Positions 35,970 to 46,753 are shown, numbered from the stretch's first letter. The stretch is DNA of 64,000 bases from Burkholderia sp. Bp9143 (GCF_003853645.1 NZ_QTPO01000026.1:46753-110752); one strand, 5' to 3'. Notes: generated by a model from the sequence alone, not told the origin. A program made the numbers and translations.

Positions 35970-38033
35970 TTAGAAATCCTTGACGAGACGCAGCGAGTCG
36001 TAGATCGCACCGTGGACGTTGTGCATCGAGATGCAGTCGCCGACACGGAACAGCAGGAAGCGGCCGTTGCCCAGTTCTTCCGACAGGCATGGTTGCGGCT
36101 CGGCCGCGAACAGCGTGTGCGGATCGATCTGGCCGCGGTTCACCGACTCCGGCTTGAGCTTCCAGTACAGTTCGTCGTTCGGCGACGAACCGTTCTCGAT
36201 CACCACCTGGTCGACCGCGCGCTCTTCCAGTTCTTCCGTGTATTCGTTGCGCAGCACGGCGATCTTCTTGCCGTCCTCTTCGTACACGCGATCGAGCATC
36301 GTGTTCGGCGTCGGGATCACGCCGAGCGCATACAGGCGGCGATAGAAGATCGGGAACGTCGTGCCGCCGCAATCGTCGGCCACCTTCACGTCAGGCGTGA
36401 CGACCTCGACCTTCGAGCCGCGGCTCGCCATGAAGTCGGCGACGCCCGCGCCCGCATGGGTGCTCACGCCGTCGAACAGCAGCACGTTCTGCTTCGGCTC
36501 GACCTTGCCGGTCAGGATGTCCCACGAGCTGACGGCGAGGCCTTCGGCCACGCCCCAGGCCGGCACCTGCCACGTGAAGCTCGAACCGCCGGTCGCGAGC
36601 ACGACGATGTCCGGCTTCTCGGCCATGATCATCTTCTCGTCGGCGGCGACACCGAGGCGGCGGTCGACGCCGAGGCGCTTGGTTTCCATGTCGAACCAGC
36701 GGATGATCCCCGACATCTGTTCGCGCTGCGGCGCCTTCGCGGCGATCATCACCTGGCCGCCCACTTCGGTGTTCTTCTCGAACAGCACCACGTCGTGACC
36801 ACGCAGCTTCGCGACGCGTGCGGCCTCGAGCCCTGCAGGGCCCGCGCCGACCACCACCACCTTGCGCTTCGGGCCACGCGATTTCTCGATGATGTGCGGC
36901 ATCGTCGCTTCGCGCGACGTCGCGGCGTTCTGGATACAGAGCACGTCGAGGCCGTTGTACTGGCGGTCGATGCAGTAGTTCGCGCCGACGCACTGCTTGA
37001 TTTCGTCTTCGCGGCCGTCACGGATCTTGATCACCATGTGCGGATCGGCGATCTGCGCGCGCGTCATGCCGACCAGGTCGATCATGCCGTTCGCGAGCAG
37101 GCGCTCGGCCTGGCCCGCGTCGCGGATGCTCTGCGCGTGCATCACGGGGATCTTCACCACCGACTTGATGCCGGCCGCGAGGTGCACGAACGGCTCCGGC
37201 GGCAGCGCCATCGGCGGCATGCAGTTGGCGATCGTGTTGTGCGTGTCGCCGCCCGACCCGACCACGCTCAGGTAGTCGATCAGGCCCGTCTCCGACATCG
37301 CCTGCGCGATTTCCTTCAGCGCTTCGTGATCGAGGCCGTCTTCGTGGAATTCGTCGCCGCACATCCGCAGGCCGACGCAGAAGTCCTTGCCCACCGCTTC
37401 ACGCACGGCCGTCAGCACCTCGATACCGAAGCGCAGACGGTTCTCGAGGCTGCCGCCCCATTCGTCGGTGCGATGGTTCGAACGCTTGCTCCAGAACTGG
37501 TCGATCAGGTGCTGGTGCGCGGCGGAGATTTCGATGCCGTCCATGCCGGCCGCCTTCACGCGCTTCGCGGCGGCCGCGAAGTCGCCGATGATGCGGCGGA
37601 TTTCCTCGATCTCGATGATCTTCGCGTTACCGCGGTGCACCGGCTCGCGCACGCCCGACGGCGACATCAGGTGCGGCCAGTGCTCGCCGTGGAACGACGA
37701 GCGGCGGCCCATGTGCGTCGCCTGGATCATGATCTTCGCGCCGTGCTTGTGCATCGTGTCGGCGAGACGCGTGAGCGGGTCGATGATCTTGTCGTTCGAC
37801 AGGTTCACCGACTTCCACCAGCCCTGCGGGCTGTCGATCGACACGGGGCTCGAGCCGCCGCAGATCGCGAGGCCGACGCCACCCTTTGCCTTCTCTTCGT
37901 AATAGCGGATGTAGCGGTCGCCCGGCAGGCCGCCCGGCTCGGCATACACCTCCGCGTGCGCGGTGCTGACGATCCGGTTGCGCAGCGTCAGCTGGTTCAG
38001 CTGCATGGGTTTGAACAGGTGGGGATAACGCAT
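35970..38033 (-). CDS. dgcA: Dimethylglycine dehydrogenase (TMADH-like)
   Basis: A 687-residue protein: an FMN-type old-yellow-enzyme barrel over residues 1-345, an iron-sulfur loop, then a glutathione-reductase-like nucleotide domain (VVVVGAGPAGLEAARVAK). It is the closest type to trimethylamine dehydrogenase. The loop reads CVGANYC then a Cys twelve residues on: C348, C354 and C366 are present, but the Cys expected at 351 is Ala. One [4Fe-4S] ligand of TMADH is thus missing. It oxidises dimethylglycine to sarcosine with DgcB. Confidence 0.92.
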   Translation of the reverse strand: MRYPHLFKPMQLNQLTLRNRIVSTAHAEVYAEPGGLPGDRYIRYYEEKAKGGVGLAICGGSSPVSIDSPQGWWKSVNLSNDKIIDPLTRLADTMHKHGAKIMIQATHMGRRSSFHGEHWPHLMSPSGVREPVHRGNAKIIEIEEIRRIIGDFAAAAKRVKAAGMDGIEISAAHQHLIDQFWSKRSNHRTDEWGGSLENRLRFGIEVLTAVREAVGKDFCVGLRMCGDEFHEDGLDHEALKEIAQAMSETGLIDYLSVVGSGGDTHNTIANCMPPMALPPEPFVHLAAGIKSVVKIPVMHAQSIRDAGQAERLLANGMIDLVGMTRAQIADPHMVIKIRDGREDEIKQCVGANYCIDRQYNGLDVLCIQNAATSREATMPHIIEKSRGPKRKVVVVGAGPAGLEAARVAKLRGHDVVLFEKNTEVGGQVMIAAKAPQREQMSGIIRWFDMETKRLGVDRRLGVAADEKMIMAEKPDIVVLATGGSSFTWQVPAWGVAEGLAVSSWDILTGKVEPKQNVLLFDGVSTHAGAGVADFMASRGSKVEVVTPDVKVADDCGGTTFPIFYRRLYALGVIPTPNTMLDRVYEEDGKKIAVLRNEYTEELEERAVDQVVIENGSSPNDELYWKLKPESVNRGQIDPHTLFAAEPQPCLSEELGNGRFLLFRVGDCISMHNVHGAIYDSLRLVKDF

Positions 38034-38107
38034 CGCAGGCGACCTCTGGCGTTCGAATGTCTCGTGTTGCGGGTGTTGTAGTGTTGCTGTGTCGTTACGT
38101 CAGCACA

Positions 38108-38641
38108 TCAGTGCGCGATCGGCGACACTTCGAAGACGCAGTGGTCGTGGTGCTCGGCCGCACACTGCACTTCCTTCGACTGCGCGCGCGGCGCGCCCTT
38201 GCCTTCCGGCGTCGTATCGTTGACCCAGTCCATCGCGCCGGCGAACCAGCCCGCGAACATGTAGCAGAGCTTGCCTTCCTTGCCCGGCTGCTGGAGCACG
38301 AACGACGAGTGGCGCAGCTCGATCTTCGCGCGCGCGCTGGCCGGATCGGCCTCGATGATCGAGAACAGGCCCCAGCCGCGTTGCGACAGGCGCTTCAGGT
38401 AGTGCTCGAACACGGCCATGCCGGTCAGCCCGTGCAGCTTCGCTTCCTTGTCGCACCAGTGGTATGCGGACTTGTAGCCGGCCTTGTAGAGGATCTCGGC
38501 ATACGCTTCGACGCCGAGCGCTTCCTCGACGGCGACGTGGTTGTTCGTGAAGAAGTGGCGCGGCACGTACAGCATCGGCAGCGCGTCGGTGGTCCAGACG
38601 CCGGTATCGGGATCGACGTTGATCGGCAGTTGCGGTTGCAT
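38108..38641 (-). CDS. V4R/4-vinyl-reductase-like protein of the betaine cluster (DUF5943 type)
   Basis: A 177-residue protein beginning MQPQLPINVDPDTGVWTTDALPMLYVPRHFF, with a V4R-like C-terminal part that holds two Cys and several His (CAAEHHDHCVFEV). V4R domains often bind small ligands or zinc. Its counterpart sits beside dgcA in Pseudomonas aeruginosa (from memory, next to the dipeptidase gene). The function is unknown. Position between dgcA and the M19 peptidase implies a role in betaine or dimethylglycine use. Confidence 0.82.
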   Translation of the reverse strand: MQPQLPINVDPDTGVWTTDALPMLYVPRHFFTNNHVAVEEALGVEAYAEILYKAGYKSAYHWCDKEAKLHGLTGMAVFEHYLKRLSQRGWGLFSIIEADPASARAKIELRHSSFVLQQPGKEGKLCYMFAGWFAGAMDWVNDTTPEGKGAPRAQSKEVQCAAEHHDHCVFEVSPIAH

Positions 38642-38780
38642 CGTGGTGACTCCGTGAGGAAAATTGGCCGCGCGGTTCGGGCGCTGGCACGACATCGTCC
38701 GCGTGCCCGCGCGGCTTGCGTGGGCACGTCCCGATTTTTCTAGTGTTGAATCGCGGGTAGCGGTTCGGTTCGGCGGGCGC

Positions 38781-39752
<972 letters not shown>

Positions 39753-39796
39753 ATCTGCCTCTCGCTCCAGTCTCTGCTTTTTGTGGGGGTCGTCGA

Positions 39797-41071
39797 TCAA
39801 TAAATCGGGAAGCGTTCGCAAAGCGCGAAGATCTCGCGGCGCACGCGCTGTTCGGTCGCGTGATCGCCTTCGGGGTTCGCGCGCAGCGCGTCGAACACTT
39901 CGAGAATCAGGCGGCCGATCTCGCGGAACTCCGCGACGCCGAAGCCGCGCGTCGTGCCCGCCGGCGTGCCGAGGCGGATGCCCGACGTGACGGTCGGCTT
40001 CTCGGTGTCGAACGGAATGCCGTTCTTGTTGCAGGTGATGCCCGCGCGTTCCAGCGCCTGCTCGACCGGCGCGCCCTTCAGGCCCTTCGGGCGCAGGTCG
40101 ACCAGCAGCAGGTGGTTGTCGGTGCCGCCGGTGACGAGATCCACGCCGCCCGCCTTCAGCACTTCGCCGAGCGCCTGCGCGTTCGCGAGCACGTTGTCGA
40201 TGTAGGTCTTGAAGTCCGCGTGCAGCACTTCGCCGAACGCGACGGCCTTGCCGGCGATGACGTGCATCAGCGGGCCGCCCTGCAGGCCGGGGAACACCGC
40301 CGAGTTGATCTTCTTCGCGATCTCTTCGTCGTTGGTCAGCACGAAGCCGCCGCGCGGGCCGCGCAGGGTCTTGTGCGTGGTCGACGTGACGACGTGCGCA
40401 TGCTCGACCGGGTTCGCATGGCGGCCGGCGGCGATCACGCCCGCGATGTGCGCCATGTCGACCATCAGCTTCGCGCCGACGCCGTCGGCGATCGCACGGA
40501 AGCGAGCGAAGTCCAGCGCGCGCGGGTAGGCCGAAAAGCCGGCGATGATCAGGCTCGGCTTGTGCTGCTGCGCCAGTTCCTCGACCTGGTCGTAGTCGAT
40601 CCGCATCGTGTCACGGTTCACGCCGTACTGCACCGCGTTGAACCACTTGCCCGACAGCGCCGGCTTCGCGCCGTGCGTCAGGTGGCCGCCGGCGTCCAGC
40701 GACATGCCGAGCACCGTGTCGCCCGGCTTCGCCAGCGCGAGCATCACCGAGCCGTTCGCCTGCGCGCCCGAGTGCGGCTGCACGTTCGCATAGCCGGCGT
40801 TGAAGATCTGCTTCACGCGCTCGATCGCCAGCGCCTCCACCTCGTCCGCGAATTCGCAGCCGCCGTAGTAGCGCTTGCCCGGATAGCCTTCCGCATACTT
40901 GTTGGTCAGCACCGAACCCTGGGCCTCCAGCACGGCGCGCGACACGATGTTTTCCGACGCGATCAGCTCGACCTGCGACTGCTGGCGCTCGAGTTCCTTC
41001 AGGATGGCGCTGCGTACCGGCGCGTCGCGCTCGGCAAGGGGCTGCGAGAAGAAAGGCTGGGTGTTCGACAT
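39797..41071 (-). CDS. glyA: Serine hydroxymethyltransferase
   Basis: A 424-residue PLP enzyme converting glycine plus methylene-THF to serine. It has [38 protein letters not shown], the PLP lysine in [15 protein letters not shown], and the usual C-terminus. It heads the betaine series on the minus strand and is divergent from gbdR. It joins the glycine end of the pathway to central metabolism. It may be a second, pathway-specific copy beside a housekeeping glyA elsewhere. Confidence 0.95.
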   Translation of the reverse strand: MSNTQPFFSQPLAERDAPVRSAILKELERQQSQVELIASENIVSRAVLEAQGSVLTNKYAEGYPGKRYYGGCEFADEVEALAIERVKQIFNAGYANVQPHSGAQANGSVMLALAKPGDTVLGMSLDAGGHLTHGAKPALSGKWFNAVQYGVNRDTMRIDYDQVEELAQQHKPSLIIAGFSAYPRALDFARFRAIADGVGAKLMVDMAHIAGVIAAGRHANPVEHAHVVTSTTHKTLRGPRGGFVLTNDEEIAKKINSAVFPGLQGGPLMHVIAGKAVAFGEVLHADFKTYIDNVLANAQALGEVLKAGGVDLVTGGTDNHLLLVDLRPKGLKGAPVEQALERAGITCNKNGIPFDTEKPTVTSGIRLGTPAGTTRGFGVAEFREIGRLILEVFDALRANPEGDHATEQRVRREIFALCERFPIY

Positions 41072-41520
41072 AGTGCGTCCGTGACGAAGAATAAAGGGCG
41101 TGAAACCGAAGCTCGAGGCCCGCCCTACCTGGGTTTCCAGCGCATCCAGTGCAAGGCTGCCGACGGCTCTATTCTTGTCGTTCGGATTTTCGGCGGATTG
41201 ATGAATTTAGACGCGTTCTTTGCCTTTTCCGCCATGCGCGTCCGTTTTGCACAAGTGACCGGTCGTGCTTTTTTTGATGACCAAGCAAGCCGGCGCAGGC
41301 GGTTCACCTATGGACAGGCACTTCGCCGGTGCCCGCGCTGCGCGTCCGGGGTGCAGCGCAGCCCGCTTACGGTGCAGTGCAGCATCCGCCTGACGCCCAT
41401 ACAACGCGTGGTGCTAGGGTTTAGCCGTATGGCACGCTTGTTGCGCTCGCTCACACAATACGGCAGCCCGATCCGTGCCACTCGGGCGAAAAGCTATTAG
41501 AGATTCAAGGAACGCTCCCC
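41072..41520. other. Divergent spacer glyA/gbdR
   Basis: A 449-bp gene-free stretch between the divergent glyA and gbdR genes, the likely control region of the betaine series. It contains a locally AT-rich part (41160-41290) and two related GTGCAGCGCAG/GTGCAGTGCAG words near 41350-41380. I see no glycine riboswitch and no clear terminator. Confidence 0.5.
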
Positions 41521-42546
41521 ATGTCGCCCGACCGCACAGCGTCGCTGTCCCACTTCGCGTTCATGCCCTTGCCGAACTTCACGATGATCGCGTTCACGAA
41601 TGCGATCGAGGTGCTTCGGATGGCGAACTACCTGAGCGGCCAGCCGCTCTACCGCTGGTCGATCATCAGCCCGGAAGGCGGCCCGGTCACGGCGAGCAAC
41701 GGTCTCACGGTCGACACGGGCCCGGCCGAATGCGTGGGGCAGCCGGATATCGTATTCGTGTGCGGCGGCGTCGACGTGCAGCGCGCGACCACACCCGACC
41801 ATCTGTCGACGCTGCGCCGATTCGCGCGCATGGGGCTGCCGCTCGGCAGCCTGTGCACGGGCACCTATGCACTCGCGAAGTCGGGGCTGCTCGCGGGCTA
41901 CGCGTGCGCGATCCACTGGGAAAACATGTCGGCGCTGAAGGAAGAGTTTCCGGACACGCGCTTCCTGAAGGAACTGTTCGTGATCGATCGCGACCGCATC
42001 ACGTGCACGGGCGGCGTCGCGCCGCTCGACATGATGCTGAACCTGATCGCCGCGCGCGTGGGCACCGCGCGCGTCACGCAGATCGCCGAGCAGTTCATCG
42101 TCGAACACGTGCGCGATACGAGCGCGCAGCAGCGCATGCCGCTCGTCGCACGGCTCGGGTCCGCGAACAAGTCGCTGTTCGAAGTGATCTCCCTGATGGA
42201 GAACAACATCGAGGAGCCGCTGTCGCGCGAAGAGCTCGCGCGGCTCGCGAACATGTCGCAGCGCCAGCTGCAGCGCCTGTTCCGCGAGCATCTCGGGATG
42301 ACACCCACGCACTATTACCTGACGCTTCGGCTGCGCCGCGCGCGCGAGCTGCTGCTGCAGACCGACATGTCGATCATGCACATCACGATGGCGTGCGGTT
42401 TCCAGTCGGCGTGCCACTTCAGCAAGAGCTATCGCGACGCATTCGGCGTCGCGCCGACGCGCGAACGCCGCAAGCAGGTCGCGCCGCTCTCGCAGGGTGC
42501 GGCGGCTACCGGGTCGGCGTTTCCCGCCCACGTGATTCATGCGTGA
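41521..42546 (+). CDS. gbdR: GbdR-type activator of glycine betaine/dimethylglycine catabolism
   Basis: A 341-residue GlxA-family regulator: a DJ-1/GATase1-like domain (FAFMPLPNFTMIAFTNAIEVLRMANY, GSLCTGTYALAKSGLL) and a C-terminal AraC helix-turn-helix (SREELARLANMSQRQLQRLFREHLG). The start and gene context match GbdR, which senses betaine or dimethylglycine and activates gbc, dgc and related genes. It is divergent from glyA. AAGGAACGC lies before the ATG. Confidence 0.92.
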   Translation: MSPDRTASLSHFAFMPLPNFTMIAFTNAIEVLRMANYLSGQPLYRWSIISPEGGPVTASNGLTVDTGPAECVGQPDIVFVCGGVDVQRATTPDHLSTLRRFARMGLPLGSLCTGTYALAKSGLLAGYACAIHWENMSALKEEFPDTRFLKELFVIDRDRITCTGGVAPLDMMLNLIAARVGTARVTQIAEQFIVEHVRDTSAQQRMPLVARLGSANKSLFEVISLMENNIEEPLSREELARLANMSQRQLQRLFREHLGMTPTHYYLTLRLRRARELLLQTDMSIMHITMACGFQSACHFSKSYRDAFGVAPTRERRKQVAPLSQGAAATGSAFPAHVIHA

Positions 42547-42564
42547 CGCGCGCACGGCACGATG

Positions 42565-42592
42565 AAAAAAGCGGCCTTGAAGGCCGCTTTTC
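42565..42592. terminator. Bidirectional terminator after gbdR
   Basis: Stem GCGGCCT/AGGCCGC (42571-42587) with A run before and TTTTC after, between the converging gbdR and propeller genes. Confidence 0.85.
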
Positions 42593-42600
42593 ATTTGCGC

Positions 42601-44013
42601 TTACGATCCCCACACCTGCATTTCGTCGAGCGAGTAACCCCACTGCGTCGCGCGCTTCGTGCCGAGCATCCGCACGTAGCGCCCCTGCGCGTTCAGGTTG
42701 GGCAGCGTGACGTGACCGTACGACACGCCGTTGTTCGTCGAGTAGACCGTTGTCCAGTTCGCATTGTCGCTCGACGTCTGGATCTGGTAGACGAGCGCGC
42801 CCGCGTCCCAGTAGAGATCGACGCTGCTGATCTTCTTGATCGCGCCGAGATCGACGGAGATCCATTGCGGATCGACGCCCGCGCCTTCCGGTGAATCCCA
42901 GCGCGTGCTGGTCGTGTTGCCGTCGAACGCCTTGTCCGGCGTCAGCGACGCGTTGTAGCTCGCCGAGGCCGCGGCCGGACGCCCTTGCGACAGCAGCGTC
43001 GGCTGCGCGGCAGCCGGGCCGCCGTAGTAGCTCGAGCCGAGCTTCGCCTTGGTCGTGTCCGCGTTCACGCCGAACTGCGACAGGCTCCAGCGCTGGCCGG
43101 TCGTCACGTCGCCCACGTAAAGCTGGTAGCCGCCCGCCGTCGTCGACGAGAAGAACACGTAGTTCGTGCCGCTCACCGGCGCAGGGTCCGAGTTGTTGCT
43201 CACGCAGTCGTTGATCGGCAGCGCGTTCGGCGTCGACGCCGGGTCCGCGGTCTTCGTATAGATCTGGTCGGCGCCGCCCGTGTCCTTCCAGCGCGCATAG
43301 AACACCATGCCGTCGCCGCGCACGATCGGATAGTAGGTCTGCAGACCGGCCGGATGATCGAACGTGACGGTCGTACCGGTCGCGATCGTGCGCTTCATCA
43401 GCCCCATGTTCGAGCCGGTGCCCGTCGCGTAGTAGACGGCGCTCGCGTCCGGCGCGAGGAACGGCATCGAGTATTCAGCGCCGGCCGGGGCGTTCGTCAG
43501 GCTCACGACCGACGTGAACACCGGGCCCGCGCTCGTGTACGACAGCGTGCCCTGCTTCACGTCGCCGTTCTGCTTGAACACGAGCGTCTTGCCGTCCGCG
43601 CTGAACTTCGGATCCTCGTTGCGCGTCGCACCCGTGCTGTTCGTCAGGTTGACCGGCGGCGTACCGGCACCGAGCTGCAGCATGAACACGTTCCAGGCGC
43701 CGTTGCTGATGCCCATGAACGCGAGCCACTTGCCGTCGGGGCTGAACACGCCGTTCATCGGATCGGTGATGCCCCAGCTGCTCTTGCTCAATTGCGTGAG
43801 CGTATGGGCGGAAAAATCGTACAGGAACAGCTGGCTCGTACCGTCGCCGTAATTGACGTAGCTGTGATAGACGAGCTTGCCGGTCAGTGCGGCTGGAAAC
43901 GACGCGTTGGATTGAGTCGGGGGATTGCTGATGCAGGCTGCTTCGGCGGCGCCGCCGAACAGGTTGAGGGCGATGCCGGCCACGAGGCTCGCGGCAAGGA
44001 ACTTCGATTTCAC
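42601..44013 (-). CDS. Secreted beta-propeller protein with C-terminal discoidin (F5/8C) domain
   Basis: A 470-residue exported protein: signal peptide cut near AEA-AC (residue 26), then TolB/WD40-like blades with repeats such as GVFSPDGKWLAF and PKFSADGKTLVF up to about residue 320, then a discoidin-type sugar-binding domain (SASYNASLTPDKAFDGNTTSTRWDS... to QWGYSLDEMQVWGS). This architecture suggests binding of a polysaccharide or glycan outside the cell. It is divergent from the MocR gene across 286 bp. No catalytic motif seen; function unknown. Confidence 0.82.
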   Translation of the reverse strand: MKSKFLAASLVAGIALNLFGGAAEAACISNPPTQSNASFPAALTGKLVYHSYVNYGDGTSQLFLYDFSAHTLTQLSKSSWGITDPMNGVFSPDGKWLAFMGISNGAWNVFMLQLGAGTPPVNLTNSTGATRNEDPKFSADGKTLVFKQNGDVKQGTLSYTSAGPVFTSVVSLTNAPAGAEYSMPFLAPDASAVYYATGTGSNMGLMKRTIATGTTVTFDHPAGLQTYYPIVRGDGMVFYARWKDTGGADQIYTKTADPASTPNALPINDCVSNNSDPAPVSGTNYVFFSSTTAGGYQLYVGDVTTGQRWSLSQFGVNADTTKAKLGSSYYGGPAAAQPTLLSQGRPAAASASYNASLTPDKAFDGNTTSTRWDSPEGAGVDPQWISVDLGAIKKISSVDLYWDAGALVYQIQTSSDNANWTTVYSTNNGVSYGHVTLPNLNAQGRYVRMLGTKRATQWGYSLDEMQVWGS

Positions 44014-44299
44014 GCTCGTTGCTTCCGGATAAAGGTCAGGACGTTGTAGACAAGGCCCCGCGCACGGTGCGCGAGGTCACGGATCCGCCGTCGGGCAGTG
44101 TGAATTCCGTATCGATCGAGCATCGGGGAATAAAACTTGTGAAGAATGCCGGTTCGTAGGTCTGAAGAAAAGGATCAGAGTCGATCGAAAACATGCGGAT
44201 CAGCGACATGCGGATCAGCAATTGGGGGGCGGGATTGAACGCGGCGGATGCCGTGCTACTCTTTTCTCAGCGACGGCCGCGATCGGCCGGAGGGCAGGC

Positions 44300-45721
44300 A
44301 TGAAGCGATATGCGGCGCTCGCACAGACGATTGCCGACGCGATCCGGCGTGGCGACCTCGGGGCCGGCGCGCGCATCCCGACCGTGCGCGCGGCGTGCCG
44401 CGCTTACCGTGTAAGTCCTTCCACCGTGTTTCGTGCGTACTACACGCTCGAAAGCGAGGGCCTGATCACCGCGCGTGCGCGTTCCGGATATTTCGTTGCG
44501 AACGTCGATGACAAACGCGTGCGCACGGGTCACGACACACCGTGCAAACCGGCCGCGGCGCAGACCGGCGACGACGATACGCTGTTCCGCTTGCTCGACT
44601 CGCTCAAGTGCGACGACATCGTGCCGCTGGGCTCCGCGTTCGCCAGCTATTCGCTGTTTCCGATGAGCAGCCTGTGGCGGTATGCGGCGGCCGCGGCCCG
44701 CAACATGGACCGCGCGAAACTGCTGGCCGGACTGCCGCCGGGCCACGAAGCGCTGCGCCGCCAGATCGCACTGCGCTACCTGAACGCGGGCGCATCGCTG
44801 CCGATGGAAGAGATCGTCATCACGACCGGCGCGGCCGAAGCGCTGACGCTGAGCCTGCAGGCGCTCACGCGCCCCGGCGACATCGTCGCGATCGAGCGTC
44901 CGGCCTACCACGCGGTGCTGCAGACCGTGCAGCGGCTGCACCTGAAGGCCATCGAGATTCCAGTGGATCCCCGCACCGGCCTCGATCTCGATGCGCTCGC
45001 CGACGCGCTCGACACGCATCCGGTGCGCGCATGCTGGTTCATGACCTCGTTCCACAACCCGACCGGCGCGACGCTGCCCGACGAGCGCAAGCGCGCGCTG
45101 ATCGACCTGCTCGCGTCGCACCGCGTGCCGCTGATCGAGGACGACGTGTTCGGCGAACTGCACTTCGGCCCGACGCCCACGCGGCCTGCGAAGCTGTACG
45201 ACGAAAGCGGGCTGGTGCTGCATTGCGGTTCGTTCTCGAAGTGCCTCGCCCCCGGCTTCCGGGTCGGCTGGGTCGCGGCCGGACGCTATGTGAAGCAGAT
45301 CAGGCAGGTGAAGAATGCGAGCGCGCCGGCGGCCGACGTGCCCGCGCAGATGGCCGTCTCCAGGTACCTGCGCAACGGTGCATACGACCGCTTCCTGCGC
45401 AGGCTCCGACGCAACCTGGCGGCCCACCAGGCGCAGATGCTGGCGGCCGTTCGCGCGTACTTTCCGCCCGACACGGCGGTGCATGTCCCGCGCGGCGGGT
45501 ATTTCCTGTGGATCGAATTGCCGCCGCACGTGGATGCGATGCAGTTGTTCGGCGACGCGATGGAGAACGGCGTCAGCCTCGCGCCCGGGCCGATCTTTTC
45601 CATGACGGGCGCCTTCCACCGCTATGTCCGGCTAAACTATGGCCGGCCGTGGACCCCTGCAGTCGAGGACGCGATGCAGACCATCGGGACACTCGCGGGG
45701 CGGCAACGACAGACGAGGTAG
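44300..45721 (+). CDS. MocR-type regulator (GntR HTH plus aminotransferase domain)
   Basis: A 473-residue MocR/YdcR-like protein: GntR winged helix at 5-70 (GARIPTVRAACRAYRVSPSTVFRAYYTLE), linker, then a fold-type I aminotransferase domain with TSFHNPTGATLP and the PLP lysine in CGSFSKCLAPGFRVGW. The PLP site looks intact. ATG 44300 has GGAGGG upstream. The next gene starts eight bases after its stop, which suggests coupling. Possible targets are itself, the downstream membrane protein, or the divergent propeller gene. Confidence 0.9.
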   Translation: MKRYAALAQTIADAIRRGDLGAGARIPTVRAACRAYRVSPSTVFRAYYTLESEGLITARARSGYFVANVDDKRVRTGHDTPCKPAAAQTGDDDTLFRLLDSLKCDDIVPLGSAFASYSLFPMSSLWRYAAAAARNMDRAKLLAGLPPGHEALRRQIALRYLNAGASLPMEEIVITTGAAEALTLSLQALTRPGDIVAIERPAYHAVLQTVQRLHLKAIEIPVDPRTGLDLDALADALDTHPVRACWFMTSFHNPTGATLPDERKRALIDLLASHRVPLIEDDVFGELHFGPTPTRPAKLYDESGLVLHCGSFSKCLAPGFRVGWVAAGRYVKQIRQVKNASAPAADVPAQMAVSRYLRNGAYDRFLRRLRRNLAAHQAQMLAAVRAYFPPDTAVHVPRGGYFLWIELPPHVDAMQLFGDAMENGVSLAPGPIFSMTGAFHRYVRLNYGRPWTPAVEDAMQTIGTLAGRQRQTR

Positions 45722-45729
45722 CAACGACC

Positions 45730-46560
45730 ATGCAAGTCCTGCCCACCCGGAAAGTCCGCACGCGCGACACGCTGCGCGGCGCATTGAACCTGCGCGCCGA
45801 GCCGCGCGATGCCGTCAGCCAGCGCTGCCGGCAATGCGGCTTCATGGCGTTCCGCGCCGTCGAACAGTGCCCCGTCTGCGGACTGGGGGACTGGCCATTC
45901 GCGCCGCTGCGCGAACGGAACGACCGGAGCGCCGATGCGCATGCCGCGCAGGTCGCTCCTCCGCACGACGCGCCGCCCGTTCCGACGTGGCCGTCGCGCG
46001 TCGCGGCCGCGGTGCGCAGCGCGGCGGTCCGGCGCCCGAGCGCATCGAGCGCGCCGATCCTGAGCATCCTGACCCTCGTGCTCCTGGTCGGTGGCTATGT
46101 GACGTTCGATCGGACGTGCAAGGCCAATCCGGTCTGTCGAGGCGAGAGTACGCCGGGCCCGGTGGCGGCCGAGGCCAGTCTGCAGCCGGCTGACGCGCCG
46201 ACGTTGCCGGTCGTGCCCGCGCCCGTCTATGCGTTTCATCCGGCCGACGCGACGCAGGCCGGCGCCAAGCACGCCGATGCCAAGCAGGCCGACATCACAC
46301 AGGACGACGTCGACCTGCCGCGCGCCGCCGCCGACACGAGCCCGCCCGCAACCCGACGAGCGACGGCGATGGTCGCGCGGCAAGCACCGCCGCTGCACGA
46401 GCCGCCCCAGGCGCGAGGCGGCATGCGCGTCGCCGACTGGAAAGGCGGTGCCGCCGCGCGGCGCACGCACGCGATCCGCCGCGTGAGCCAGCATATGCGC
46501 CATGGACACCGAGCCGTGGCGACCGATGCCAGACTGGCGATGGTCTATCGCGGACACTGA
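45730..46560 (+). CDS. Hypothetical membrane protein with N-terminal zinc ribbon
   Basis: A 276-residue protein not recognised as a known family. Residues about 34-52 hold two Cys pairs (CRQCG and CPVCG) that fit a zinc ribbon. A single membrane helix follows at about 110-128 (ILSILTLVLLVGGYVTF), then two Cys shortly after the helix (TCKANPVC) and a long Ala/Pro-rich, low-complexity tail with repeated AD(A/I)KQAD-like units and a basic end. The layout (cytoplasmic ribbon, one helix, periplasmic tail) is an inference. It is coupled to the MocR gene. Confidence 0.7.
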   Translation: MQVLPTRKVRTRDTLRGALNLRAEPRDAVSQRCRQCGFMAFRAVEQCPVCGLGDWPFAPLRERNDRSADAHAAQVAPPHDAPPVPTWPSRVAAAVRSAAVRRPSASSAPILSILTLVLLVGGYVTFDRTCKANPVCRGESTPGPVAAEASLQPADAPTLPVVPAPVYAFHPADATQAGAKHADAKQADITQDDVDLPRAAADTSPPATRRATAMVARQAPPLHEPPQARGGMRVADWKGGAAARRTHAIRRVSQHMRHGHRAVATDARLAMVYRGH

Positions 46561-46721
46561 GCGCCGGGCGCGGCACTGATTTCTCCAAACCGGCATGCGC
46601 AACATCGGCGTTTGCGCCGCGAAACGAAGTCGGTCGATGCATGCACGGCAACGCACGACGCCCACCGCGATCCGGGGCGCGTCCTTGCCGTTCGTGCGCA
46701 TGGGTTCGCCCGCCCACAGCG

Positions 46722-46753
46722 AAAACGGGCGGCACCGTCTCCGGTGCCGCCCG
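46722..46753 (-). terminator. Hairpin terminator after fdhA
   Basis: Stem CGGGCGGCACCG (46726-46737) with CGGTGCCGCCCG (46742-46753), 12 bp, loop TCTC. On the minus strand it is followed by only four T. Confidence 0.75.

Noticed and set aside
41072..41520. Glycine riboswitch before glyA
   Set aside because: Looked for the paired aptamer core on the minus strand; none seen.
44036..44221. 61-codon minus-strand frame between the propeller and MocR genes
   Set aside because: No motif or ribosome site; lies in the divergent promoter region.
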